DNA from: CAWCDJ01 sp963796675
GTDB taxonomy: Bacteria; Acidobacteriota; Terriglobia; Bryobacterales; Bryobacteraceae
DNA length: 64,000 bases
Assembly: GCA_963796675.1 (NCBI GenBank)
Contig: CAWCMS010000020.1
Coordinates: forward strand, 186,001-250,000
Direction: 5' to 3'
The notes below the pieces were generated by a model. That model did no database searches, had not been told where the DNA came from, and saw only the letters and a program-made list of their open reading frames with translations. The position numbers and the translations under genes are program-made. This document shows positions 19,582 to 31,611 of this stretch, piece after piece (position 1 is the first letter of the stretch; each line of letters begins with the position of its first letter).

Positions 19582-20258
19582 TGGATTTTTCCGTTCTTCC
19601 TTTCGATTTCCAGCCAGAGCGAGTTATACCTGGCTTCATTGATGGGTTCCTTCAACTGAAAGTTGAAGCCTTTTCGGTCTCCATAGTGAGACCGCGCCCG
19701 TTCGAAGGTCGTGATGGTCAACTGGAACGGGCCTGAACTGCTGATCGAGTCGATATCCGCATAGCGCCACGTTCGCGACTGCCCGGAGGCCTCCGTCGAA
19801 TAGACGACCGCCCCGGTACCGAAGGCGAGCTGCCCCTGCGATCCGCGAAACGTGCCCAGCCGTTTGACGGCGATCTTCCACTCCGCGTCCGCCGGGCTTT
19901 CCGATAGAGCTGCGACCAATCGCTGGTCCATGTGCCGCCGCAGCAGGGCGGATAGCTCGACGGCGGGGAATTCGCCTTCGAAACGGTACGTCCGGTCGGC
20001 GCCCAGGCGGATCAGGTCGTCCTGGTAAGTTACGATCAGAATTTCCTCGCGGCCCAATCGTAATTCCTCAAGGTCCTGATAGCGCCAGCTCCACGAGTGG
20101 CCCTTCGGGCTGGAATAGCGCACACCCTCGCCGTCCACCGTCAAAGTGCCGGTGCAGCTGCCGTTAAAATGCTTGTGCCGCGCGGGGAACTGCGCCGCCG
20201 AGGCCCACAGTGCAGCCACAATCAGGCTAGCTGCCGCTTTACCGATCGCCATTTCCAA
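19578..20258 (-). CDS. Secreted protein with two tandem PH-like repeats, tail of the Cus operon
   Basis: The 226-residue product has a signal peptide (to about ASAAQFP). I do not recognise a named family, but the mature part is an internal duplication. Repeat 1 (~30-95) has TGTLTVDGEGVRYSSPKG and WSWRYQDLEEL; repeat 2 (~138-205) has QGQLAFGTGAVVYSTEASG and RTWRYADIDSI. Both read as a strand-rich fold of PH/GRAM type with a shared 'W-R-Y-x-D-(I/L)' core. It starts 37 bases inside the end of cusA and its stop overlaps the next gene, so it is in the same transcription unit as the efflux pump. Confidence 0.7.
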   Translation of the reverse strand: MEMAIGKAAASLIVAALWASAAQFPARHKHFNGSCTGTLTVDGEGVRYSSPKGHSWSWRYQDLEELRLGREEILIVTYQDDLIRLGADRTYRFEGEFPAVELSALLRRHMDQRLVAALSESPADAEWKIAVKRLGTFRGSQGQLAFGTGAVVYSTEASGQSRTWRYADIDSISSSGPFQLTITTFERARSHYGDRKGFNFQLKEPINEARYNSLWLEIERKNGKIQ

Positions 20259-23200
20259 ACCTCATAGAGTGCCGGATAGACCACTAATTCGAGCAAGAAA
20301 GAAGTAAAGATGCCGCCGATCATGGGCGCCGCGATGCGTTTCATCACGTCCGCGCCCGAGCCGGTGGACCACATGATCGGCGCCAGACCTACGAACATCG
20401 TCGCCACCGTCATGAACTTCGGGCGGATGCGCCTCACCGCGCCGTGAATGATCGCCTCCTGTAAGTCCGCCACGCTGCGCATTCGGCCGGCCGCGCGGCG
20501 CTCTTCATAGGCGAGATCGAGATAGAGCAGCATGAAGACGCCGGTTTCCGCATCCACGCCCATCAGTGCAATCAGTCCCACCCACACCCCGATGCTCATG
20601 TTGTAGCCGAGCAGGTGCAGCAGCCAGACCGCGCCCACCGCCGAGAACGGCACCGCCAGCAAAATCATCACCGTCTTCGCCGTGGATTTCGTATTCAGGT
20701 AGAGCAGGAAAAAGATCAGGAACAGGGTCAGGGGCAGCACCGTCTTCAGCCGCTCGCGGACGCGCGCCATGGCCTCGAACTGTCCGCTCCAGGCGAGCGT
20801 GTAGCCGGGCGGCATGGCGACTTCGCGGGCCACCACGTGCTTCGCCTCATCCACATAAGTGCCGACATCGCGGCCTGCCACATCCACGTAGACATAGCCG
20901 CACAGCATGCCGTTTTCGTTGCGCAACATGCCGGGGCCGGTGGTGAGCTTGAGGCTCGCGATCTGGCCCAGCGGGATCTGCATCTTTCCGTCCAGTGCGG
21001 GCACCAATGCGCGGCTTAAGCGGTCGAGGTCGCTGCGCGAATCGCGGTAGTAGCGCACGTTGATCGGGTAGCGTTCCAGCCCCTCGATGGCCGTCGAAAC
21101 GTTCTCTCCGCCGATGGCGTTCTGCACCACCATCTGGGCGTCGTCCACGCTCAGGCCGTAGCGCGCCAACTGGTCGCGCTTCAGGTTGAAATCGAGGAAG
21201 TAGCCCCCGCTCACACGCTCGGCAAATACGTTCCGCGTGCCCTCGACCCGCGGCAGCACATGCTCGATGCGGGTGCCGATACGTTCGATCTCCGCCAGAT
21301 CTGCGCCGTAGATCTTGATGCCGACCGGCGTGCGGACGCCGGTGGTGAGCATGTCAATGCGATTCTTGATCGGCATGGTCCAGGCGTTCGACACGCCTGG
21401 AATCTGCAGCGCGCGGTTCATCTGGTCCACCAGTTGATCGGTGGTCGCCACGTTCCGGCGCCACTCGGATTTCGGCTTCAGCAGGATGATGGTTTCCATC
21501 ATGGAAAGCGGCGCCGGGTCGGTCGGAGTCTCCGCGCGTCCCGCCTTCCCGAGCACGCGCTTCACCTCGGGAAACTGCATGAGGATGCGGTCCTGCGTCT
21601 GCATCAGGCGCTGCGCCTCGGCCAGCGAGATGCCGGGCAGCGTGGTGGGCATGAAGAGCAGCGCGCCTTCATCGAGCGGCGGCATGAATTCGGAGCCGAG
21701 CCTGTTGAAGACCGGCACCGTCACCGCCACCAGCGCCACCGCGCTGCCGATCACCACCCATTTCCAGCGCAGCGTCCACGCCACCACCGGCTCGTAGAGG
21801 CGCATCAGCACGCGGCTGATCGGGTGTCTGTCTTCGGAATGGATCGTGCCTACCAGGATTCCGTTGACGATGCCGGAAAGCCATCGCGGGCGCAGGCGGA
21901 AGTGGTCTTTCCGGAAGAAAAACAACCGTAGAGCCGGGTCGAGCGTGATCGCCAGCACGGCGGCCACAATCATCGCGAAGTTCTTGGTGTAGGCCAGCGG
22001 CTTGAACAACCGGCCCTCCTGCGCTTCGAGCGTCAGCACCGGCAGGAACGACACTGCGATCACCAGCAGCGCGAAAAAGCTGGGGCCCCCGACCTCCTTC
22101 ACCGCGCTGACGATGGCCCGCTGGTAATCCGCGGCCGTCCAGTGCGGCTCGGCGTGTTCCAGTTTCTTGTGCGTCTGCTCCACCACCACGATCGCGGCGT
22201 CCACCATTGCCCCGACGGCGATCGCGATGCCGCCGAGCGACATGATGTTCGAGCTGATCCCCATGGCGCGCATCGGCACGAACGAAATCAGCACGGCGAT
22301 CGGGATGGTGAGGATCGGGATCACCGCGCTCGGCACGTGCCAGAGAAAGATCAGGATCACGAGCGCCACCACCGCCAGCTCTTCGATGAGCGTGTGCTTC
22401 AGGTTGTCGATCGATTTCAGAATCAGCTCCGAGCGGTCGTACGCCGTGACGATCCGCACGCCTTTTGGCAAACTCGGCCCGATCTCGCGCAACTTCTCCT
22501 TCACGCGCCCGATGACGCGCAGCGCGTTCTCGCCCTGCCGCATCACCACGATGCCCGAGACCACTTCGCCCTGGCCGTCGAGATCCGCAATGCCGCGGCG
22601 CATATCGGGCCCGAGCGTCACGGTGCCGATATCGCGAATCAACAACGGCACGCCCGAGGGGCTCGCGCCCAGCGAAATATTCGCGAGATCCGCGGTAGTG
22701 CGGGCGTAGCCCCGGCCGCGCACCATGTACTCGCGGCCGGTGAATTCCACCAGCCGCCCGCCCACGTCGTTATTGCCGCCGCGCACCGCTGCAATCACTT
22801 TCGAAATCGGAATGCCGTAGGCGGCCATGCGATCGGGATCGACATTCACCTGGTATTGGCGCACGAAGCCGCCGAGCGGTGCGACCTCCGCTACTCCCGG
22901 CACCGCCTGAAGCTGGTAGCGCAGGAACCAGTCCTGATAAGAGCGCAGGTCGGCCAGATTGCGGCTGTGGCTGTCATCCACCAGGGCATACTGAAAGACC
23001 CAGCCGACTCCCGTGGCGTCCGGCCCTAGCTCGGTCTCGACGCCCTGGGGCAGCCGCGACTGGATCTTCGACAGATACTCGAGCGTGCGTGAGCGCGCCC
23101 AGTAAATATCGGTGCCTTCGTTGAAGATGATGTAGACGTACGAATACCCGAAGTCCGAAAAACCGCGCACGTCTTTCACACCGGGCGCGCCGAGCATCGC

Positions 23201-23410
23201 GGAGACGATCGGGTACGTCACCTGGTCTTCGACGATGTCCGGGCTGCGGTCCCATCGGGAATAGACGATCACCTGCGTGTCGCTCAAGTCCGGAATGGCG
23301 TCGAGCGGAATGGTCTGCATCGACCACCATCCGGCCATCGCCGCGGCGGCCACCGCCAGGAAGACCAGGAACCGGTTGTGCGCCGAGATTTCAATGATGC
23401 GGTCGATCAT
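20222..23410 (-). CDS. cusA: CusA/CzcA-type heavy-metal RND efflux pump
   Basis: The 1062-residue inner membrane proton/metal antiporter of the HME-RND family. The N-terminus (MIDRIIEISAHNRFLVFLAV), DLSDTQVIVYSRWDRSPDIVEDQVTYPI and GGIAIAVGAMVDAAIVVVE (with the proton-relay acidic residues of helix 4) are family hallmarks. NRIDMLTTGVRTPVGIKI matches the Cu/Ag branch, where Met of 'IDML' helps to bind the ion, so copper or silver is the likely substrate. It overlaps cusB by four bases (23407-23410) and the downstream secreted gene by 37. It works with CusB and the outer membrane factor as a tripartite pump. Confidence 0.93.
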   Translation of the reverse strand: MIDRIIEISAHNRFLVFLAVAAAAMAGWWSMQTIPLDAIPDLSDTQVIVYSRWDRSPDIVEDQVTYPIVSAMLGAPGVKDVRGFSDFGYSYVYIIFNEGTDIYWARSRTLEYLSKIQSRLPQGVETELGPDATGVGWVFQYALVDDSHSRNLADLRSYQDWFLRYQLQAVPGVAEVAPLGGFVRQYQVNVDPDRMAAYGIPISKVIAAVRGGNNDVGGRLVEFTGREYMVRGRGYARTTADLANISLGASPSGVPLLIRDIGTVTLGPDMRRGIADLDGQGEVVSGIVVMRQGENALRVIGRVKEKLREIGPSLPKGVRIVTAYDRSELILKSIDNLKHTLIEELAVVALVILIFLWHVPSAVIPILTIPIAVLISFVPMRAMGISSNIMSLGGIAIAVGAMVDAAIVVVEQTHKKLEHAEPHWTAADYQRAIVSAVKEVGGPSFFALLVIAVSFLPVLTLEAQEGRLFKPLAYTKNFAMIVAAVLAITLDPALRLFFFRKDHFRLRPRWLSGIVNGILVGTIHSEDRHPISRVLMRLYEPVVAWTLRWKWVVIGSAVALVAVTVPVFNRLGSEFMPPLDEGALLFMPTTLPGISLAEAQRLMQTQDRILMQFPEVKRVLGKAGRAETPTDPAPLSMMETIILLKPKSEWRRNVATTDQLVDQMNRALQIPGVSNAWTMPIKNRIDMLTTGVRTPVGIKIYGADLAEIERIGTRIEHVLPRVEGTRNVFAERVSGGYFLDFNLKRDQLARYGLSVDDAQMVVQNAIGGENVSTAIEGLERYPINVRYYRDSRSDLDRLSRALVPALDGKMQIPLGQIASLKLTTGPGMLRNENGMLCGYVYVDVAGRDVGTYVDEAKHVVAREVAMPPGYTLAWSGQFEAMARVRERLKTVLPLTLFLIFFLLYLNTKSTAKTVMILLAVPFSAVGAVWLLHLLGYNMSIGVWVGLIALMGVDAETGVFMLLYLDLAYEERRAAGRMRSVADLQEAIIHGAVRRIRPKFMTVATMFVGLAPIMWSTGSGADVMKRIAAPMIGGIFTSFLLELVVYPALYEVWKWRSVKRQLA

Positions 23411-24627
23411 TTGAGCCGGCTTTCCGAATCCAGCAGGAAGTTGCCTGAGGTGACAATCCGGTCGCCCGCCTTCAACCCGGAGACGATCTCGATGCGGTCG
23501 CCGAACTGTTGGCCGATCTTCACCGCGCGCTGTTCGAAGGCGCTGTTGCCGCGGTCGAGGAAGACAATCTGGCGGTCGCCCGAGTTGAGCACGGCCGATT
23601 GCGGTACGACCAGCCTCCGTCCGCCGCCGGTCGAGAATTGAACCTGGCCGTACATATCCGGCTTCAGTGCGTAGCCGGGGTTGGAGAATTCGAGCCGCAC
23701 CTTGAGCGTGCGGGTCGCGGGGTCGACCGCCGGCTGGATGTAGCTCACTCGCCCGTGGAACGTGCGCCCCGGCAGGTACTCGAGCGTGAGCACGGCGGAC
23801 TGGTTCATCCGGATATTCGACGCTTCGTACTCGTAAACATCGGCCATCACCCAGACGGTCGAGAGATCGGCCACCGTGTAGAGCGCGGTCTCGGGCGTCA
23901 CCCGCTGCTTCGGAAACGCGCTGCGCTCCATCACGAAACCGGAGATCGGCGAGTAGAGCGTAAGGTCCTTGATAGTCTGACCGGTGCGCGCGATCTCATC
24001 GATCTGCGCGCCGCTGATATCCCAGAGTTCGAGACGCTTGCGGGCGGCCGCCACCAAGCCGTCGGTGCTCTCCTGCATTTCGTGCAGCGGGTTATCGTGC
24101 GAGACGTGCTGCGCGCGGATCGCGAGCAGGTATTCCTGCTCGGTGGCGAGGGCCTCGGGGCTGTAGATAGTCAGCAGCGGATCGCCCTGCTTGACGAACT
24201 TGCCGGTGAAATCGACGAATACCTGGTCGGTCCAGCCGGCCAGCTTCGCCTGCACCTTGGCGATGCGGGTCTCGTCGATGGCGACCCGCGCCGCCGCGCG
24301 CAGCGTGTCGGTGGCCTCCTCGTACTCCGCGCTTCCATAGGTGACGCCCATCAACTGCTCCTGCCTGGGCGTGACTTGCACCACTCCGGCGGAGCGCTGC
24401 TGGTATTGCGCCTCTTCGCCCGGATAGACCGGCACCAGTTCCATATTGCAGTCGGGCGCGGTGCCCGGGCGGTCGGACTTGTACCAGGGGTGCATCGGGT
24501 CCACCCAGTAGAGCGGCTTGCGTTGGGCAGTCGTGGACGCGGTGTGCGGCTTCGCGTACCAGCGCCCGTAACCGTAACCGGCGGCCCAGGCAGCCGCGGC
24601 CAGAAGCACTGCTGCGAGCGTTTTCAC
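23407..24627 (-). CDS. cusB: CusB-type periplasmic adaptor of the metal efflux pump
   Basis: The 406-residue membrane-fusion protein has an N-terminal anchor (LAAVLLAAAAWAAGYGYGRW). Next comes a heavy-metal-binding domain of the YHS-like type (YWVDPMHPWYKSDRPGTAPD then CNMELVPVYPG, residues ~40-75), in which the usual first Cys is replaced, and then the barrel-sandwich hybrid and beta-barrel (LYSPISGFVMERSAFPKQRV; LSTVWVMADVYEYEASNI; VRLEFSNPGYALKPDMYGQV). It links CusA to the outer-membrane protein and delivers Cu/Ag. It overlaps both neighbours by four bases, so the three pump genes are one translationally coupled unit. Confidence 0.92.
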   Translation of the reverse strand: MKTLAAVLLAAAAWAAGYGYGRWYAKPHTASTTAQRKPLYWVDPMHPWYKSDRPGTAPDCNMELVPVYPGEEAQYQQRSAGVVQVTPRQEQLMGVTYGSAEYEEATDTLRAAARVAIDETRIAKVQAKLAGWTDQVFVDFTGKFVKQGDPLLTIYSPEALATEQEYLLAIRAQHVSHDNPLHEMQESTDGLVAAARKRLELWDISGAQIDEIARTGQTIKDLTLYSPISGFVMERSAFPKQRVTPETALYTVADLSTVWVMADVYEYEASNIRMNQSAVLTLEYLPGRTFHGRVSYIQPAVDPATRTLKVRLEFSNPGYALKPDMYGQVQFSTGGGRRLVVPQSAVLNSGDRQIVFLDRGNSAFEQRAVKIGQQFGDRIEIVSGLKAGDRIVTSGNFLLDSESRLK

Positions 24628-25853
24628 GGCTTCCTTTCCCTACCCGTCATCTCGCGAAGGCGGGCGAGCGCGATGTGGAACTGCATGATCTCTTCGTGAT
24701 CGCGCAGCTCATAATCCACCAGGTTCATGAAGTTGGAATAGAGCGCCAGGAAATCGAGCGAGCCGGTTTCATAGCTCGTCATGGAGGATTCGAGCGCCAG
24801 GCGCGCCTCGGGGATCACGGACTTTTCGTAAAGGTCGATCAGCTTACGAGAGGTCGCGGCCAGGGTGTAATCGGAGCGGATGCGCGCTTCCAAATCCACG
24901 CCCGTCGATTCGTAAGTATGGCGCGCTTCGGAGGCGGTGAAGTATTGCTCGTTGACCGCCGCGCGCTGCTTGTTCCAAAACCACGCGGGCAGCTTCACAT
25001 CCACGCGGAACTGCCACATCGAGGGCATGCTGCCCTGATTGAAATATCCGCCCGAGAGCGTGTAGTCGGGATAGTAACCCTTGCGCGCAAGGTTCGCGGC
25101 GAGTTCGCTGCGTTCGACCTGCTTCTGCTCGATGGCGATCGCGGGAGAGTTGGCGCGGGCCTCGGCCAGAATCTGGTCGAGTGTGGCGGGCAGCTCGCCG
25201 GTGGGCATGTCGAGTGGGATCTCGACTGGTGTATCCGGCACGCGGTTGAGCAGGGCATTGATCTCGATGGTCTTGGTGGTCTTCTCTTGCTGGTAGCGCA
25301 GCAGTTCGGTCTCGAAGATGGAGAACTGCGTCTGCGCTTTGAAGATGTCCTGCTGCGCGCCCTGCCCCACGGCATAGCGCGCCTGGGAGACGTCGAGCAC
25401 GTGGCGGAGCAGTTCCTGGTAGCGATGGACGTAGTCGATCCCCACCACGGCGTGATGCAGTTCGTGCCAGGCCTGCTCGATGCGGGAGATCACGCTGAGG
25501 CGCGCGGCGCGATACTGCTCGAACGCGGCGCCGGCCTCGGTCTGGGCGATCTCACCACGAAGCTTTCGCTTGCCCGGAAACGGCACTTCCTGCGAGACCA
25601 TGATGCCGGCGTTGCTGGTGGAAGCGGTGCCGATGCCCGCCACGGGCCAGGGGCCTCCGTTGGCGGTGTAGCCGAGCGAAAGCGTCGGATCCGGCAGGCT
25701 GGCCTCCTGCGCGGGACGCTGCCGCGCCGCCTCGTAGCGCTTCTGCGCCGCCAGGATGTCGCGATTGTTGCGTAAGGCCTCATCCACTAGCGACGACAAA
25801 GACTGCGCGCCGAGAGGAAGGCATAACAGGCCGATTATTATTCTGAGTTCCAT
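24624..25853 (-). CDS. cusC: TolC/CusC-type outer membrane efflux protein
   Basis: The 409-residue outer membrane factor has a signal peptide (MELRIIIGLLCLPLGAQS). The two outer-membrane-efflux repeats are recognisable: LSSLVDEALRNNRDILAAQKRYEAARQRPAQ and LDQILAEARANSPAIAIEQKQVERSELAANLARKGYYPD, each followed by long helical stretches. It forms the exit duct for the CusBA pump. It overlaps cusB by four bases. The gene order is leader protein, outer membrane factor, adaptor, pump, and all read on the minus strand. Confidence 0.88.
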   Translation of the reverse strand: MELRIIIGLLCLPLGAQSLSSLVDEALRNNRDILAAQKRYEAARQRPAQEASLPDPTLSLGYTANGGPWPVAGIGTASTSNAGIMVSQEVPFPGKRKLRGEIAQTEAGAAFEQYRAARLSVISRIEQAWHELHHAVVGIDYVHRYQELLRHVLDVSQARYAVGQGAQQDIFKAQTQFSIFETELLRYQQEKTTKTIEINALLNRVPDTPVEIPLDMPTGELPATLDQILAEARANSPAIAIEQKQVERSELAANLARKGYYPDYTLSGGYFNQGSMPSMWQFRVDVKLPAWFWNKQRAAVNEQYFTASEARHTYESTGVDLEARIRSDYTLAATSRKLIDLYEKSVIPEARLALESSMTSYETGSLDFLALYSNFMNLVDYELRDHEEIMQFHIALARLREMTGRERKP

Positions 25854-25869
25854 CTCCAGTCACCAAAGC

Positions 25870-25972
25870 AGGTAGGGTAGGCCTCCTGGCCTGCGCAGGC
25901 GAACACACTTCGCCCGAAAACGCGAAGCCGGTAGGCGAGCTAACGCGGCGCGCCGTGGGCGCAGGCGACTAG
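25870..25972. repeat. Intergenic hairpin-rich element related to the GGGG(C/T)AGGC repeat class
   Basis: The gap between cusC and the small Cys-rich gene contains GTAGGGTAGGCCTCCTGGCCTGC with an AGGCC-TCCT-GGCCT hairpin and a second hairpin GGCGAA/TTCGCC. Its left end resembles the two cloverleaf repeats, but no matching right terminal inverted repeat is visible, so it is a related or degenerate member at best. It could tune expression inside the operon. Confidence 0.45.
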
Positions 25973-26310
25973 ATGCGGAAGTTGGAGTGTAAGGAGAGAA
26001 GATCGGGCGGAGCGTGTTCCGCCGCGTCAGGAAGAGCGGCCGGCTCGCTGGCGACGGCGGGCGCTTGCGCCGGGACCACCGCCAAAATCGCGGGTGCCGC
26101 AAAAACAGGCGCGTACCGGACCGGATCGGCCTTCACGAATTGCTGCAGCGCCTGCGTCTGGCAGGTTGCCGAATCCTGTTTGGTCTTGTGGCAGCAGCGA
26201 TGGCAGCGTTGCGATTGGGCCATCAATGCCTGAGGACATGTCAGGCAATTCCCCCAGAACAGCGCCGCGATAATCAGCGCTGCCCGCAACGAACTGGCAA
26301 TCACCTGCAT
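25969..26310 (-). CDS. Small Cys-rich exported protein heading the copper efflux operon
   Basis: The 113-residue product has an N-terminal hydrophobic signal or anchor (IASSLRAALIIAALFW), then clustered cysteines: C22-x2-C25 (NCLTC), then RCHRCCHKTKQDSATC. This is followed by a long Ala/Pro-rich linker and a short hydrophobic tail (PDLLSLHSNFRI). The Cys/His cluster suggests metal binding in the periplasm. GGAG lies five bases before the ATG. Similar short proteins with a Cys cluster and a DL-x-LHS-type tail sit in front of Cus/Czc operons in other Acidobacteriota, as I recall, but they have no assigned function. A metal-sensing or metallochaperone role is inference. Confidence 0.7.
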   Translation of the reverse strand: MQVIASSLRAALIIAALFWGNCLTCPQALMAQSQRCHRCCHKTKQDSATCQTQALQQFVKADPVRYAPVFAAPAILAVVPAQAPAVASEPAALPDAAEHAPPDLLSLHSNFRI

Positions 26311-26366
26311 GGAAACTCCATTTTTATCTCAATCTGATGAAATATGCAACAGGTTTTCAGGTCTGG

Positions 26367-26394
26367 TTGCCTGATATTTTTGGATTGGTACACT
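26367..26394 (+). promoter_or_regulatory. Promoter of hldE-C, predicted leaderless start
   Basis: TTGCCT (26367-26372) and TACACT (26389-26394) are 16 bases apart. Six bases after the -10 comes the GTG at 26401, which is therefore also the expected first transcribed base. No Shine-Dalgarno is present. The promoter lies in the divergent gap shared with the copper operon. Confidence 0.55.
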
Positions 26395-26400
26395 GAATCT

Positions 26401-26867
26401 GTGGCTCGCTTCTATAACCGCGAGGAACTGGTGGAGCAGCGCAAAACGTGGAAACAAGAAGGAAAGACGGTCGTTTTCACCAATGGCTGCTATGACTTGC
26501 TACACCCCGGCCACATCCGCCTGTTGGAGCAGGCCCGCTCGCTCGGCGACCTGCTGATTCTGGCACTGAACTCGGATGCGAGCGTGCGTCGGTTCAAGGG
26601 ACCTGGCCGACCGCTGCTGCCCGAATCCGAACGCGCTGACGTGGCACTGGCGCTCACGGCAGTCGACGCCGTGGCCCTCTTCGACGAAGACACCCCGCGA
26701 GAACTGATTGCCGAGGTGCTTCCCGATATCCTGGTGAAGGGTGCCGATTGGTCCCACTTCGTTGCCGGGCGCGAAGAAGTTGAGGCCGCCGGGGGCCAGG
26801 TGCTGAATATCGCGTTGGAGCCCGGGTATTCCACGACGAATATAGTAGAGACAATCCTCCATCTACC

Positions 26868-26871
<4 letters not shown>
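26401..26871 (+). CDS. rfaE2: D-glycero-beta-D-manno-heptose 1-phosphate adenylyltransferase (stand-alone HldE C-domain)
   Basis: The product of 156 residues carries the nucleotidyltransferase motif FTNGCYDLLHPGHIRLLEQA (HPGH) and ILVKGADWS, typical of RfaE2/HldE-C. It makes ADP-heptose for the inner core of lipopolysaccharide. The HldE kinase domain is not present, so a separate HldA-type gene is expected elsewhere. The start is taken as GTG 26401 (VARFYNREELVEQRK), since the 19 residues read from 26344 are unlike the family and overlap the promoter. The TGA overlaps the TTG start of mfd by four bases. Confidence 0.87.
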
Positions 26872-30389
<3,518 letters not shown>

Positions 30390-30399
30390 GGGGATCAAC

Positions 30400-31611
30400 A
30401 TGTATCGTAGGTTTTTGTTACTCATCGCGGCGACCCTTCCGATCGCTGTCGCAGCCGATGTTCACGTCGTTGAGGAGATTGCCGCCAAGGTCAACGGCGA
30501 CATCATTACTCGCGGCGAACTCGAGCAGCAGCACAAAGAGATCGAGCAGCAGCTACGGGGTGAAGGGATGACCGGGACCAAGCTGACCCAGGGAGTCCAC
30601 GACGCCGCATCGAATGCACTGCGCGACCAGATCGACCAATTGCTCCTGGTCCAACGCGGCAAGGATCTCAACATCAGTGTGGATGGTGATGTGACCCGCG
30701 AAATTGCGGACATGCAAGTACGCACCAAGATCAGCGATCCGGACAAATTCCACCAGCTCATCCAGGAACAGTACGGGATGACGTTCGAAGATTTCCGCGA
30801 CCGCATGAAGCGGCAGTACCTGGCGCAGCGTGTGATCGGCCAGGAGGTCGGCTCGCGCGTGAACGTCCCGGAAGCCGACCTGCACAAGTACTACGACGAA
30901 CATAAGAGCGAGTTTGTGCGCAAGGAGCAGGTGTTCCTCAGCCAGATTCTGATTTCGACCGAAGGCAAGACTGCCGAGCAGACTGCCGCCGCCGAGAAGA
31001 AGGCCAAGGACCTGGTGACGCGCGCACGTAAGGGCGAAAAGTTTACGGACCTGGTGCGGGACAATTCCGACGATGCCGAGACCGCGAAAAACGGCGGGTC
31101 CCTGCCGCCGATGCAGCCCGACCAACTCCAGCCGCAGATCTCCGAGATCGTGTTCAAACAGCCTAAAGGCTATGTGACGGACCCGATCAAGGTGCCCACT
31201 GGATTCGTAATCCTGCGCATCGACGAGCGCTACGAAGCGGGGCAGGCCACTTTCGAGGAAGTGAAGAACGACATTCAGGACAAGCTGGCTCGTCCGCTGA
31301 TGGAGCCGAAAATCCGCGAGTACCTCACGCGCCTTCGCATGCAGGCGTTCCTCGAGATTAAGGAAGGCTACCTCGATAGCGGCGCGGCCCCCGGCAAAGA
31401 CACCCGCTGGCTGGACGTGGCGCAGTTGAAGCCGCAGACCACCACCAAGGAAGAAGTCGCATCGCGCGGAGGCCGGCATAAACGGCTGTTCGTGATCCCG
31501 GTGCCGTTCACCGCCACTAAAGTTCCGGTTCCGGCCACGTCTCCGGATGTGCCCGAAGCTCCGGTGCCTCCCGCTGAAAAACCGGACGCCACCGTTCCCG
31601 TCAAACAATGA
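30400..31611 (+). CDS. SurA-like periplasmic peptidyl-prolyl isomerase
   Basis: The 403-residue product has a signal peptide (MYRRFLLLIAATLPIAVAAD), a SurA N-terminal helical domain (VVEEIAAKVNGDIITRGELE and IDQLLLVQRGKDLNIS), and one PpiC/parvulin domain at about residues 165-275 (VFLSQILISTEGKT, FTDLVRDNSDDAETAKNGG). It chaperones outer-membrane proteins. The C-terminal ~60 residues are Pro/Val-rich and low in complexity. Only one parvulin domain is present, against two in Escherichia coli SurA. AGGGG lies about 8 bases before the ATG, and the next gene starts within its stop codon (ATGA). Confidence 0.88.
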   Translation: MYRRFLLLIAATLPIAVAADVHVVEEIAAKVNGDIITRGELEQQHKEIEQQLRGEGMTGTKLTQGVHDAASNALRDQIDQLLLVQRGKDLNISVDGDVTREIADMQVRTKISDPDKFHQLIQEQYGMTFEDFRDRMKRQYLAQRVIGQEVGSRVNVPEADLHKYYDEHKSEFVRKEQVFLSQILISTEGKTAEQTAAAEKKAKDLVTRARKGEKFTDLVRDNSDDAETAKNGGSLPPMQPDQLQPQISEIVFKQPKGYVTDPIKVPTGFVILRIDERYEAGQATFEEVKNDIQDKLARPLMEPKIREYLTRLRMQAFLEIKEGYLDSGAAPGKDTRWLDVAQLKPQTTTKEEVASRGGRHKRLFVIPVPFTATKVPVPATSPDVPEAPVPPAEKPDATVPVKQ

